A stretch of DNA of 64,000 nucleotides from Granulicella sapmiensis (GTDB lineage: Bacteria; Acidobacteriota; Terriglobia; Terriglobales; Acidobacteriaceae), in assembly GCA_026225395.1 (NCBI GenBank), contig JAMFSR010000021.1:124001-188000 (forward strand). Reading direction: 5' to 3'. A model generated the notes under the pieces. It did no database searches. It was not told the DNA's origin and was given only the letters and a program-made list of their open reading frames with translations. Each line of letters opens with the position of its first letter. Positions within the stretch are counted from its first letter, which is position 1. Below, piece after piece: positions 34,874-44,542 of this stretch. A program made the position numbers and the translations under genes.

Positions 34874-36046
34874 TCAGTCCACCGGAAGCAACGCCAGACC
34901 CTGCTTCCAAGTCTCCACCGGCGTCAACAAACTCACCACCACCCGCCCCTCTGGCAATCCATAAAAACTCCCCGGCTGCACCACCACGCCCCGCGCCAGC
35001 GCCGCCGCCACAAACTCCACCCCCTCCACATGCCGCGGAACCCGCACCACTGCTGTCCATCCCCCCTGCATCTCCATCCGCTCCGCCTGCGTCCCCGCCA
35101 ACCGCGCATCCAGCGCCCGCAAATTCGCCGCAACCCGCCCCCGAATCTGCCCCTGCATAGTACCGCGCTCCGCCAGCCACTGCGGCAGCGCGAACTGCAT
35201 CGGCGCATTCATCGAAAGAAACGTATCCGCAATCACTTCGAGCCGCTCCATCGCTTCGCCCACCATCCAATCCGGCCCCGCCGCCACAATCCACGACACC
35301 TTCATCTGCGGCAGCGCACAAACCTTGCTCAACCCACTCAACACAAACGTCAACGCCTCACACTCCCCCACTGCAAAGCTCTTCGCCTCCACACCCTCCA
35401 CCGCATAATCCAGAAACACCTCATCCACAATCAACGCCAGCCCAAGCCGAGCACAAATCGTCTGCAATGCCACCCGCTCACTCTCCGCCGCAAAGTTCCC
35501 CGTCGGATTGTTCGGATGCACCACCACCACCGCCCGCGTACGCTCCGTGCAAGCCGCCTCCAGCGCATGCATATCCATTTGCCAGCCGTGGTCATACACC
35601 AGCGGATACTCCACCAGCTTCACATCATCCATCTCCGCTAGAAACTCAAACAGCGGATAGCTTGGCCGCGCAATCAACACCTCATCGCCCGGATCGCACA
35701 GCAGCCGAAACAGAAAGCTATAAGCCTCACTCGTACTCGTCGTAAGACAAATTTGATCTATAGACGGGCATATGCGATCGATCCCCACCTCCGCTCCTGC
35801 GTCGCGATAGTACTGCGCCACAGCCTCACGCCCGCGCACCATTCCCAACGCCTCCGGCTCATACAACAGCGCCCGCTCATCACTCAACGGAGCCAGCAAG
35901 CTCTCACTCGCATACGCAAACCCGCAAGCCGTCGGGTTCGACACTGTAAGGTCCAATAACTCCCGTCCATCCACGCGAGCCTCTCGCAACGCCCGCGCAA
36001 ACTCGTTCTCTTCCAGGTTCCAGTTCGTCCGCTCCGAAAATCTCAT
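34874..36046 (-). CDS. PLP-dependent aminotransferase, class I/II
   Basis: A 390-residue fold-type I aminotransferase. VSNPTACGFAY and the N-terminal arm, HPNNPTGNF, LIVDEVFLDYA (PLP-binding Asp) and LSGLSKVCALPQMK (Schiff-base Lys) occur in order. The substrate is not identifiable; aromatic or broad-specificity aminotransferases look similar. No ribosome site is present. Instead TTGGTG-N17-TACCAT sits with 6 bp between the -10 box and the ATG, which fits a leaderless transcript. The gene is divergent from a HAD phosphatase whose promoter has the same geometry. Confidence 0.88.
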   Translation of the reverse strand: MRFSERTNWNLEENEFARALREARVDGRELLDLTVSNPTACGFAYASESLLAPLSDERALLYEPEALGMVRGREAVAQYYRDAGAEVGIDRICPSIDQICLTTSTSEAYSFLFRLLCDPGDEVLIARPSYPLFEFLAEMDDVKLVEYPLVYDHGWQMDMHALEAACTERTRAVVVVHPNNPTGNFAAESERVALQTICARLGLALIVDEVFLDYAVEGVEAKSFAVGECEALTFVLSGLSKVCALPQMKVSWIVAAGPDWMVGEAMERLEVIADTFLSMNAPMQFALPQWLAERGTMQGQIRGRVAANLRALDARLAGTQAERMEMQGGWTAVVRVPRHVEGVEFVAAALARGVVVQPGSFYGLPEGRVVVSLLTPVETWKQGLALLPVD

Positions 36047-36052
36047 GCCAAG

Positions 36053-36081
36053 ATGGTACGTCCCATTCCACTCCTCACCAA
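36053..36081 (-). promoter_or_regulatory. leaderless promoter of the aminotransferase gene
   Basis: On the minus strand: -35 TTGGTG (36081-36076), 17-bp spacer, -10 TACCAT (36058-36053), then 6 bp to the ATG at 36046. The predicted transcription start falls on or next to the A of ATG. An AGGAG in the spacer is too far upstream to act as ribosome site. Confidence 0.5.
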
Positions 36082-36162
36082 CTCTCAGAAGCCCTCATCC
36101 TGAGCGCAGCGAACGATCTCCGTATTTGACCGCTGTTGCACACTCCTTCGACATCGGCCCGA

Positions 36163-36168
36163 TACAAT
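36163..36168 (+). promoter_or_regulatory. -10 box TACAAT directly before HAD gene (leaderless geometry)
   Basis: TACAAT ends 7 bp before the ATG at 36176, and there is no Shine-Dalgarno sequence. No good -35 at 16-18 bp is visible; TTGCAC lies 21 bp upstream of the box. Confidence 0.4.
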
Positions 36169-36175
36169 CAAACCA

Positions 36176-36808
36176 ATGTCACAAATCACAGCAGTCCTCT
36201 TCGACTACGGCATGGTCCTCAGCGGCCCACCCGATCCAGCCGCCTGGACCCGCCTCAAGCAAGTCTTCTCCGCCGACGAACCAGCCTTCCACGCCGCCTA
36301 CTGGAACCACCGCCACGCCTACGACCGTGGCACCCTCAACGCCATCATCTACTGGCAGGCCGTCGCCGAAGACCTCCACAAACCCATCGACTCCGGCCAG
36401 CTCCGCGAACTCATCGCCACCGATACCGTCCTCTGGACCCAACCCAACCAGCCCATGATCGACTGGGCCGCCGCCCTCCAGCGCGCCGGCATCAAGACCG
36501 GCATCCTCTCCAACCTCGGCGATGAAATGGAACTCGGCATCCTCGCCCGCTTCCCTTGGCTGCACAACTTTACCCACCACACCTTCTCGCACCGCCTTCT
36601 GCTGGCCAAGCCCGAACCCGCCATCTACCAGCACGCCGCCGAAGGCCTCGCCGTCCCCGCAAACGAGATCCTCTTCCTGGACGACCGCGAAGAAAACATC
36701 GCCGCCGCCCGCGCCGCCGGCATGAATGCCATCCTCTACTCCACCCACGACCGCTTCCTCGCCGATATGGCCTCCAGCGGCTTCATCAACCTCCTGGACC
36801 CGAACTAA
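36176..36808 (+). CDS. HAD-superfamily phosphatase (subfamily IA, YihX-like)
   Basis: A 210-residue haloacid-dehalogenase-type hydrolase. Motif I is FDYGMVLSG, with nucleophile Asp9 but Gly/Met where the general DxD acid would be, a pattern seen in YihX-type (FDxGNV) sugar-phosphate phosphatases. Motif II is ILSNLG, motif III lies at LLLAKPEPAIY (Lys), and motif IV is ILFLDDREENIAAAR. A helical cap lies between motifs I and II. The likely substrate is a small phosphorylated sugar; this is inferred from the family only. The ATG follows a -10 box by 7 bp, suggesting a leaderless mRNA. Confidence 0.85.
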   Translation: MSQITAVLFDYGMVLSGPPDPAAWTRLKQVFSADEPAFHAAYWNHRHAYDRGTLNAIIYWQAVAEDLHKPIDSGQLRELIATDTVLWTQPNQPMIDWAAALQRAGIKTGILSNLGDEMELGILARFPWLHNFTHHTFSHRLLLAKPEPAIYQHAAEGLAVPANEILFLDDREENIAAARAAGMNAILYSTHDRFLADMASSGFINLLDPN

Positions 36809-36966
36809 CCCAACCCCCAGCCCCCAAAAACCAACCCCCGTTCCCAAAATGGAACTCCTTCCGCTTTTTAATCGCTCCATCCCATCTTCGGACACCTTAA
36901 ATCCCGCATCATCGTTTTCGATAGAGGAACGCCGCACAGCAGAGCAAGTAAGCGGCCTCTATCAAA

Positions 36967-39900
36967 ATGAGACACTTTCTTTTTCCGACCATAGGCTCCT
37001 GCTTCGCTTTTCTGCTCTGCGTCTTTTCATCCGTGGTGTCAGCCCAGGCCGTCAACGCCACACAGCAAGTCACCCTCCAGGGCATCCTCTCCACCAACAA
37101 CCACGGCAACTTCACCGCCGCAGCCTACGCTCCTGACGGCAGCCTCATCCTCCTGCTCGATCAGCACGACGGCATCCGCCTCCTAAAGACCAATCCCACC
37201 GCGACCACCATCCTCGCCCAATCGCAGCAAGGCTCTGCGGGCGACTCCGGCCTCTCCATGGCGCTCGATCCCTCCGGCAACATCTACGTCACCGGCACGA
37301 CCACCAGCACCACCCTAACCGGGACCTCCAGCGCCGCGTTCCCCACCCGCGCCGACACCGGAACCAACAGCTTCCTCGCCAAGTACGACCCTAACTTCAA
37401 CCTACTCTTCCTCACCTTCCTCGGCGCCGGCCAAACCGCAGCCGCCGGCGTCACCGCCACAGCCGACGCCGCCTTCGTCACCGGTATCACCTTCAGCACA
37501 ACCTTCCCCGTCACCCCTTCCGGAATCCAGCAAACCCCTTCCACCGTCTCCAGCGAGAACGGCTTCGTCGAACGTTTCAACACCACCGGATCGACTCTCA
37601 TCTACGCCACGTACCTCACCGGATCGAACGGCAACACCATCCCCACCGCAATCGCCGCCGACACCTCCGACAACGCCTACATCACCGGCTCCACGTCCTC
37701 CACCGGTTACCCCACCATCTCCGCACTCATCCCCAACATCCTCGGCAACCCCTCCGGCTTTCTTTCCGCCCTCAACCCCACCGGCAGCGCCTTCCTCTAC
37801 AGCACCTACATCCCCGGCACCGGCCTTAACTCCATCGCTCTCGACCCCTCCACCCAAACCCTGCTCCTCACCGGCAACATCTCCCTAGGCCAGTTCCCCA
37901 TCACCTCTGTCACCACCCCACTCGTCTCCACTCCCTACCAATCTCTCCTCCGCATCCCGCTCAACGGCCAATCCATCACTTCATCTACCCTCCTCGTCCC
38001 CGGCACACAATCGTTCGTCACCCCCGGCCCCAATAACACCGCGTGGATCTCCGGCTCCCTCACGACCCCACTCTTCCCCGGCAACACCTCACCCGACTAT
38101 CCGTCCGGCGATAGCTTCCTCCTTCACCTAACCGCCACCAACACCTTCGACCAAACCCTCCGCATCGGCGGCCTTCCCATCAACAACCCCAACTACGCCT
38201 CGCTCACCAGCACCATAGCCGCACCCGCCATAGCATCCACCGGAACCATCGCCCTCTCCGGCGAACTCACCGCCCAGGCCAGCTCCTCACTCCTCGCAAC
38301 CCAGCGCTTCGATATCCCCTCCGTCCAGACCCCCAACTCACTACTCCCGAACTCCATCTCCGACATCCTCCCCACATCCGCGACCTGCACCAACAGCAGC
38401 CAATGCACCGGCACCGCCGCCCGCCTCACCCTCATCAACCCTACAAACTCAGCACCCATCCTCAGCTTCTCCACCAACGACCTCCCCAACATCACCCTCC
38501 GCAACCTCGGCTCCGCCCCCGCAACCGGTCTCACCCTCACCGCCTCCGCCTACACCGCCACCAACAACTGCCCCACCACTCTTGAACCCTCGAACTCCTG
38601 CACCATCACCCTCACCGGCTCAGGCCCCGGAAGCATCACCGCCTCCGCCACCAACGCCACCAGCTACACGCTGCAACTCCCCGTCAACACCCTCACACCC
38701 GACCCCATCGCAATCTCCACCAGCGAACTCGATTTTGGCATCGTCACCTCCACCAGTCCCGCCGCAACACAAGCCCTTACCGTCACCAACCTCACCGCAA
38801 CCCCACAAGCCTTCACCTCCGCAAAGGACGGCGGCCCCACAACCCCCTACGCCTTTGCAGAAACCGCCACCACCTGCGGCACTCTCCTCGCCCACATCGT
38901 CGCCGCCAACAGCACCTGCACCCTCACCCTCTCACTCACCGCCGCGACCACCGCCGACTCCGCCGCTCAAACCTTCTGGAAGATCGGCTCCCGTGACATC
39001 AAGCTAACCGGCTTCTCCCAGGTCGCCAGCCTGAACCTCTCCGCCACCGAAATCGACTTCGGCACTCAATACTCCAACACTCCCACCCTCAACCTCCCGC
39101 GCTTCCTTTACCTTTCCAACAACGCCTCCGCAACTATCACCCACACCCCCGCATCTCTCCCCACCAACACACCCTTCACTCTCACCGACAACTGCCCCAC
39201 CACCCTCGATCCCCACTCCATCTGCAGCCTCACCCTCACCTACGCCTCCACAACCGTTCCCTCTGACGACTCCATCGCTCTCGCTCTCGACAACAACCAG
39301 ACAGTCCTACTCACCGGCCAAACTCTCGCCCCGCTCGGCGTCACCGGCAGCGCCACCAACCCCAACCTCACCGTCTCCACCACAACCATCACCTTCGCCA
39401 CACCCGTCACAGTCACCGGCATCTCCGGCACCACGCAAACAGTCACCGTCACCAACGCGGGGACCAGTCCACTTCCTTTCACCGCAACCCCCACTGGAGA
39501 CTTCCTCCTCACCAACGACTGCCCAACGATCCTTACCGCCAATACCTCTTGCCAGCTCATCCTCAACTTCGCTCCCTCACAGCCCGGCCAACGCGAAGGC
39601 CTTCTCTCACTCACCACCACCAGCTCCTTCGCTCCCACACTCGTCGGGCTCACCGGAACCGGCTCCGCCATCCTCCCCGCCAACAACGGAACCCTCGCCC
39701 TGGGCCAGTCCTACGTCGGCGAACCCACCATCCTCTGGCTCCCCATTCAGCAATCCCTCCCATCGCTCACCGCCTCCACCAACAGCCCCAACTTCAACGT
39801 CGTCCTCATCCCCAACACCGGCACACCACCGACCACGCTCCCACAATCAAGCTTCACTCCCACCGCAACAGCCTCCTGCAACAGCTGCTACCTCGGCATT

Positions 39901-42825
39901 CAATTCCTCTCGCAAACCCCCGGCCCACAATCCTCAACCCTTACTCTCTCCACCGTCACCAACGGCAACCCCTACCTCCTCACTCTCACCGCAACTGCCC
40001 TCCCGATCCAAGGCCTGCTCTTAACCCCCATCACGCAGGACTTCGGCCCCGTTCCCATCAACAGCACCTCCACCCCCATCACCTTCACCCTCGCCAACCT
40101 CCTGCCCGCCACCAGCGGAGCCACCATCACCTCCGTCACCACCACCGGCGATTTCACCGTCGCCACCAACACCACCGGCGGACCCACCTGCACCGGAACC
40201 CTCACCCCCACCGACTCCTGCTACATCCAGATAACCTTCAGCCCAACAGTCACCGGCGACCGCACCGGAACCCTCACCCTCACCACCTCCAACGGCATCA
40301 TCACCTCCGCCCTCACCGGCTACGGCAACCCCGACCCAGGCCTAAGCCTCACTCCCAACGCCCTCACCTTCAACCCCGTCCCCAACCCCACAGCCACCAC
40401 TCAAACCATCACACTCACCAACACCAGCTCCGCAACACTAACCGTCGCCACACCAACAACCTCCACCCCAAACTTCACCTCCACCACGAACTGCGGGACC
40501 CTCGTACCCGCTGCCACCTGTACCATCACCGTCCAATTCTCTCCCGGCACAGCAACAGTGACCGACACGCTCTCCATCCCCGTAACCACCACGCAAAACG
40601 GCCAATCGAACGCCACCATCTACACCATCCCCCTCACCGGCACCTACACCACCCAAAATGCTGGCCTGGAAATCCTCCCCATACAGGTCAACTTCAGTTC
40701 CAACCCCACCGGAACCCTCGGCTACACCCGCCAGTTCACCCTCAACAACCTCACCTCGAAAGCCCTCGCTGTCACTCTCGCCCTCCCTCGCCAGTTCCCA
40801 TTAGCCGACGGCCCCGCCTGCACCACTCTGGCCCCCAACGCGAGCTGCACCTTCTCCGTCAGCTTCCTCCCCACCACCAACGGAGCCCTCACCGGCACTG
40901 TCATCGCCCAGGGCACACCCACCGACAACTCCGCCCCCGTCCAATCCCTCGCCTACATGCTCGCCTACGGCACAGGCTCCGGCAATGTCACCCTTACCAG
41001 CAACCTGATCCCCAACTCCCCCCTCAACTTCGGCCAGCTAACCTCCGGCCAAACCACCAGCCAAATCCTCACCCTCACCAACTCCGGCACGACCCCCGTA
41101 ACAGTCCACCGCATCACCAGCGAACCACCTTTCCTCTCCACCACGACCTGTGGCAATACGCTTGTGCCAAACGCCACCTGCACCGTCACCCTCACCTATG
41201 CTCCCATCAACGAACTCCCCAGCGGCACCACCGGCGCCCTCCCACGCACCGACGCCGGAACCCTCACCCTCGAATCCGACGCCGCCTCCAGCCCCACCAC
41301 CCTCGCCCTAACAGGCACAGCCGTCCCCATCCTCTCCAGCTCTCCAGCTAACTCCTCAGTCCTAGCAACGTTCCAACTCTCGCAAGGCTCCCTCACCTTC
41401 CTCAACACCACCGTCGGAAACGTCTCCGCAGCGCAGACGGTAATACTCACCAACACCGGCACCACAACTCTCCACATTCTCTCCACAAATTCCACCACAG
41501 ACTTCACCGCAACAACCACCTGCACTACCGTCGCCCCGGGCAATACCTGCACCTTCTCCATCGCCTTCACCCCGACCACAGCCTCAACATCCACCACCCG
41601 CTCCGGCACACTCGAAGTCGCCTCCGACGCCGCAACCTCCCTCGACTTCATCACCCTCGTCGGCACCTCAGCCGCCGCTCCCCTCACCCTCAACCCCACC
41701 AGCCTCGACTTCGGCACCGTCAACATCGGTGCCTCCGATCAACTCCCCCTCACCATCACCAATACGACCGCCACTCCCGTCACCTTTCTCAGCCTCGCCG
41801 CCACTGGAGACTACGCCACCACCCGTGGCACATGCCCCGCAAACCAATCTACCCTCGCCCCCGGAGTCACCTGCACCCTCCAAATCACCTTCACCCCCAC
41901 CACCCCCGGCACCCGAACCGGAACCCTCAGCCTCACCACCGACGCCACCACACTCCCACTCACCGTCCAACTAACCGGCATCGCAGCCCTCGCTCAACTC
42001 CAAATCACTCCCGGCGCCCTAGCCTTCGGAAGCATCAGCGTCAACTCTCCCGCCTCCCTCACGCTCAACCTCCTCAATACCGGCACCGCGCCGGTCACCA
42101 ACATCGCCTCTGCCATTACCGGTCCCAACGCGTCCGACTTCGCCGTCACATCTCCATGTTCCACCACCACCCTTGCGCCCAACCAGGGCTGCACCGCAAC
42201 GGTCACCTTCACACCTTCGGCCACCGGGCCGCGCACCGCAACCCTCTCGATCACGAGCTCCGACCCGAACTCTCCCACCTCCATCTCAGGTGCCGGTGTT
42301 CAATCCGGCAATTTCGTCCTTTCCGTTGGAGGCGGCGTATCCCAGACCCTCACCGTCGCCAGCGGCGTCCCAGCCTCATACTCCGTCGCCCTCACGCCCG
42401 CCAACGGCTTCACCGGAACCGTCGCTCTCACCTGCACTCCCATCATCGCGGCGCAATACGCCAGCTGCTCGCTGCTCTCATCCACCCTCACCACCCAGGG
42501 GTCCGTCCAAAACTCCACCGCCACGATCAACACCATCACCACGGTCGCCATGGCGATCACCGTCGTAAAATTCTTAGCCTTACTCCTCTCCCCGATCCTC
42601 TTGCATCGCCGATCACGCCGCAAACGTGCACAAAGACTGCTTCCTGCGCTTGCACTCGCCAGCCTCGCCGTCATCACGATCTCAGGCTGCGGAAACGGCA
42701 ACTCCACAGGTCCCACCAACCTGCGCTACACGCCCGCCGGCACCTACGAATACCAGGTGACGGCCAGCTCCACCACCGGCCCCACCTACTCCTCCACCGT
42801 CACCCTCAACCTCATCGTGCAGTAA
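36967..42825 (+). CDS. giant exported repeat protein: SBBP propeller plus choice-of-anchor D domains
   Basis: A 1952-residue surface or envelope protein. Residues 1-27 are a signal peptide. Residues about 30-450 have SBBP-type propeller repeats (MALDPSGNIYVTGTTTS, IAADTSDNAYITGSTSS). From about 470 to 1780 there are a dozen or so Ig-like ASH/choice-of-anchor D repeats, each with a Cys pair in the form C-x(7-14)-C before a 'CTxxVxFxPT' strand, probably disulfides. The last domain (from about 1781) is interrupted by two hydrophobic helices (near 1860-1880 and 1891-1908) around a basic loop, the second ending in a lipobox-like TISGC; the fold resumes at TPAGTYEYQVTAS. The coding strand is strikingly purine-poor. 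Adhesion or cell-surface display is plausible; no enzyme motif is seen. Confidence 0.85.
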   Translation: MRHFLFPTIGSCFAFLLCVFSSVVSAQAVNATQQVTLQGILSTNNHGNFTAAAYAPDGSLILLLDQHDGIRLLKTNPTATTILAQSQQGSAGDSGLSMALDPSGNIYVTGTTTSTTLTGTSSAAFPTRADTGTNSFLAKYDPNFNLLFLTFLGAGQTAAAGVTATADAAFVTGITFSTTFPVTPSGIQQTPSTVSSENGFVERFNTTGSTLIYATYLTGSNGNTIPTAIAADTSDNAYITGSTSSTGYPTISALIPNILGNPSGFLSALNPTGSAFLYSTYIPGTGLNSIALDPSTQTLLLTGNISLGQFPITSVTTPLVSTPYQSLLRIPLNGQSITSSTLLVPGTQSFVTPGPNNTAWISGSLTTPLFPGNTSPDYPSGDSFLLHLTATNTFDQTLRIGGLPINNPNYASLTSTIAAPAIASTGTIALSGELTAQASSSLLATQRFDIPSVQTPNSLLPNSISDILPTSATCTNSSQCTGTAARLTLINPTNSAPILSFSTNDLPNITLRNLGSAPATGLTLTASAYTATNNCPTTLEPSNSCTITLTGSGPGSITASATNATSYTLQLPVNTLTPDPIAISTSELDFGIVTSTSPAATQALTVTNLTATPQAFTSAKDGGPTTPYAFAETATTCGTLLAHIVAANSTCTLTLSLTAATTADSAAQTFWKIGSRDIKLTGFSQVASLNLSATEIDFGTQYSNTPTLNLPRFLYLSNNASATITHTPASLPTNTPFTLTDNCPTTLDPHSICSLTLTYASTTVPSDDSIALALDNNQTVLLTGQTLAPLGVTGSATNPNLTVSTTTITFATPVTVTGISGTTQTVTVTNAGTSPLPFTATPTGDFLLTNDCPTILTANTSCQLILNFAPSQPGQREGLLSLTTTSSFAPTLVGLTGTGSAILPANNGTLALGQSYVGEPTILWLPIQQSLPSLTASTNSPNFNVVLIPNTGTPPTTLPQSSFTPTATASCNSCYLGIQFLSQTPGPQSSTLTLSTVTNGNPYLLTLTATALPIQGLLLTPITQDFGPVPINSTSTPITFTLANLLPATSGATITSVTTTGDFTVATNTTGGPTCTGTLTPTDSCYIQITFSPTVTGDRTGTLTLTTSNGIITSALTGYGNPDPGLSLTPNALTFNPVPNPTATTQTITLTNTSSATLTVATPTTSTPNFTSTTNCGTLVPAATCTITVQFSPGTATVTDTLSIPVTTTQNGQSNATIYTIPLTGTYTTQNAGLEILPIQVNFSSNPTGTLGYTRQFTLNNLTSKALAVTLALPRQFPLADGPACTTLAPNASCTFSVSFLPTTNGALTGTVIAQGTPTDNSAPVQSLAYMLAYGTGSGNVTLTSNLIPNSPLNFGQLTSGQTTSQILTLTNSGTTPVTVHRITSEPPFLSTTTCGNTLVPNATCTVTLTYAPINELPSGTTGALPRTDAGTLTLESDAASSPTTLALTGTAVPILSSSPANSSVLATFQLSQGSLTFLNTTVGNVSAAQTVILTNTGTTTLHILSTNSTTDFTATTTCTTVAPGNTCTFSIAFTPTTASTSTTRSGTLEVASDAATSLDFITLVGTSAAAPLTLNPTSLDFGTVNIGASDQLPLTITNTTATPVTFLSLAATGDYATTRGTCPANQSTLAPGVTCTLQITFTPTTPGTRTGTLSLTTDATTLPLTVQLTGIAALAQLQITPGALAFGSISVNSPASLTLNLLNTGTAPVTNIASAITGPNASDFAVTSPCSTTTLAPNQGCTATVTFTPSATGPRTATLSITSSDPNSPTSISGAGVQSGNFVLSVGGGVSQTLTVASGVPASYSVALTPANGFTGTVALTCTPIIAAQYASCSLLSSTLTTQGSVQNSTATINTITTVAMAITVVKFLALLLSPILLHRRSRRKRAQRLLPALALASLAVITISGCGNGNSTGPTNLRYTPAGTYEYQVTASSTTGPTYSSTVTLNLIVQ

Positions 42826-42840
42826 GAAAAGTTGCCAGCT

Positions 42841-44010
42841 CTAACAGCTGACGACTTTCGTAATCGCGACCTGTCCTACAATCTCAATCCCAAATCCCTG
42901 AAGCGCCGGCACGTGTGTCCGGTGATTGGTCAGCAGCGTAATCTTGCGAATTCCAAGGTCGGACAGTATCTGCCCACCCAATCCCACCTGCCGCAGGATC
43001 CGATGCTCCCGGTCACCCGCGCCTTCCACCGTCCGTCCATCGCGATGGAACGCCAACCGCCCGGGCGTCACGCTGCGGTCGATCCCAAACCCGCGCTGCG
43101 TATGGTGCAGATAGATCAACGCCCCGCGCCCTGCTTCTGCAATAGCCTTCAACGCTCCATCGACATAAGCCCTGCAGTCACACAACGTGCTTCCAAACAC
43201 ATTGCCCGAAAGGCAATGCGTATGCACCCTCACCAGCACCGGCCCGTCGCCGCCTTCGGCATCCACATCGCCATACACCAGCGCCACATGGCTCTCCCCA
43301 CCCTCAACCTCGCTCTCATACGAGATCATGCGGAACTCGCCGAACTCCGTCGGCAGCTGCGCCTCGGCCACGCGACGCACATACTTCTCATGCTGCAGCC
43401 GGTAGCGAATCACTTCCGCCACGGTCACCATCTTCAACCCGTGCGTCTCGCAAAACCCCACCAGGTCCGGCACGCGCGCCATCGTTCCATCGTCGTTCAT
43501 GATCTCGCAGATCACACCCGCCGGAATTAACCCCGCCATCCGCGCCAGATCCACAGAAGCCTCCGTCTGCCCCGCCCGCACCAGTACGCCACCCTTACGA
43601 GCCCGCAGCGGAAACACATGCCCCGGCCGCGCCAGGTCGTTCGCCGAAGACCCCGGCGAAATCGCCACTTGAATCGTATGCGCGCGATCTGCCGCCGAGA
43701 TCCCCGTCGTCACACCCTCGCGCGCTTCGATGGACTCCGTAAACGCCGTTCCAAATCGCGACGTATTGTCCTGCGTCATCGGCCCCAGCCGCAGCGCATC
43801 GGCGCGCTCTTCGGTCAGTGTCAGGCAGATCAACCCTCGCCCCCACTTGGCCATAAAGTTGATCGCCTCCGGTGTGCAAAACTCCGCCGCCAGCGTCAGA
43901 TCGCCTTCATTCTCGCGGTCCTCGTCGTCCACAACGACGATCATCCGCCCAGCCTTCAATTCCTCAACCGCAGTCGCCACATCCACAAAGCCATTGCCCA
44001 CTTCAGCCAT
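42841..44010 (-). CDS. ribBA: RibBA/RibBX-like: DHBP synthase with GTP cyclohydrolase II-like domain
   Basis: A 389-residue two-domain riboflavin-synthesis protein. ATG 44010 (GGTGAG 4 bp upstream) starts the domain; codons further upstream lack family similarity. Residues about 1-205 are 3,4-dihydroxy-2-butanone-4-phosphate synthase with [17 protein letters not shown] and [16 protein letters not shown] intact. The C-terminal domain keeps the zinc cysteines ([15 protein letters not shown]) but departs elsewhere: [12 protein letters not shown] replaces the usual RQEGRGIGL, and the catalytic D-x-R region reads RILRQVG. It also ends shortly after the [12 protein letters not shown] segment. This resembles RibBX proteins, in which the second domain lacks cyclohydrolase activity. 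The RibB function is well supported; the RibA function is doubtful. Confidence 0.85.
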   Translation of the reverse strand: MAEVGNGFVDVATAVEELKAGRMIVVVDDEDRENEGDLTLAAEFCTPEAINFMAKWGRGLICLTLTEERADALRLGPMTQDNTSRFGTAFTESIEAREGVTTGISAADRAHTIQVAISPGSSANDLARPGHVFPLRARKGGVLVRAGQTEASVDLARMAGLIPAGVICEIMNDDGTMARVPDLVGFCETHGLKMVTVAEVIRYRLQHEKYVRRVAEAQLPTEFGEFRMISYESEVEGGESHVALVYGDVDAEGGDGPVLVRVHTHCLSGNVFGSTLCDCRAYVDGALKAIAEAGRGALIYLHHTQRGFGIDRSVTPGRLAFHRDGRTVEGAGDREHRILRQVGLGGQILSDLGIRKITLLTNHRTHVPALQGFGIEIVGQVAITKVVSC

Positions 44011-44147
44011 CACACTCACCGTTTTGTTCTTGCTTTTCTTTCTGTCATCCTCGCAGAGAATCTGCTTCTCCGCACCCCCGCAAGAAGTACGTCCCAAACG
44101 TGAAAAGGCCGCCCAACGGACGGCCCTTATCACTCATCACTCGCCTC

Positions 44148-44375
44148 TTACAGCGTCGACTCAATCTCAAAGCCCCAAGCCTCCAGCAGCGCCTCAGGAA
44201 TGTACTTCGAGTTCTTGTTCCGCCGCGCCCACTCGCGCAAACGCGTCGAGCGAACATACTGATCAGGCGTCAGCTTGTACTCCTTCACCACCTGTTCAAA
44301 AGAAGTGATGGTCGGCACCACCGGGCCAATAGGCTCCGGTTTGCCCCAATTCGGATTACCACGGCGTTTCGCCAT
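44148..44375 (-). CDS. small conserved protein of unknown function
   Basis: A 75-residue basic, soluble protein ([18 protein letters not shown] at the N-terminus, then [20 protein letters not shown] and a C-terminal [17 protein letters not shown]). A GAGG ribosome site 8 bp before the ATG and the balanced amino-acid composition support a real gene. The proline/glycine-rich basic head followed by a helical tail might bind nucleic acid, but no known domain is recognised. It lies 137 bp upstream of ribBA on the same strand and divergent from recQ. Confidence 0.65.
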   Translation of the reverse strand: MAKRRGNPNWGKPEPIGPVVPTITSFEQVVKEYKLTPDQYVRSTRLREWARRNKNSKYIPEALLEAWGFEIESTL

Positions 44376-44542
44376 GCTGTACCTCTCTTCCTACGCAGCC
44401 ACATTTCACCAGACCGCAACACCCCATTTTACCGCATTTCGTTCGCGATGTCCCCGCTGGAGCCAGAACCCTTCTCCTCACTCCTTACTCACGACTCCTT
44501 TGCCTTTCACAGGCAAACAATATGCGAAACTAGCCGCAGACC

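Noticed and set aside
33461..35641. Very long open frame on the plus strand opposite phospholipase C and the aminotransferase
   Set aside because: Its translation is Arg/His/Pro-rich low complexity, and it is the shadow of two well-supported minus-strand genes in GC-rich sequence.
39549..41351. 600-codon open frame overlapping the giant repeat gene in another frame
   Set aside because: Composition follows the purine-poor repeat gene; no domain, start context or signal supports it.
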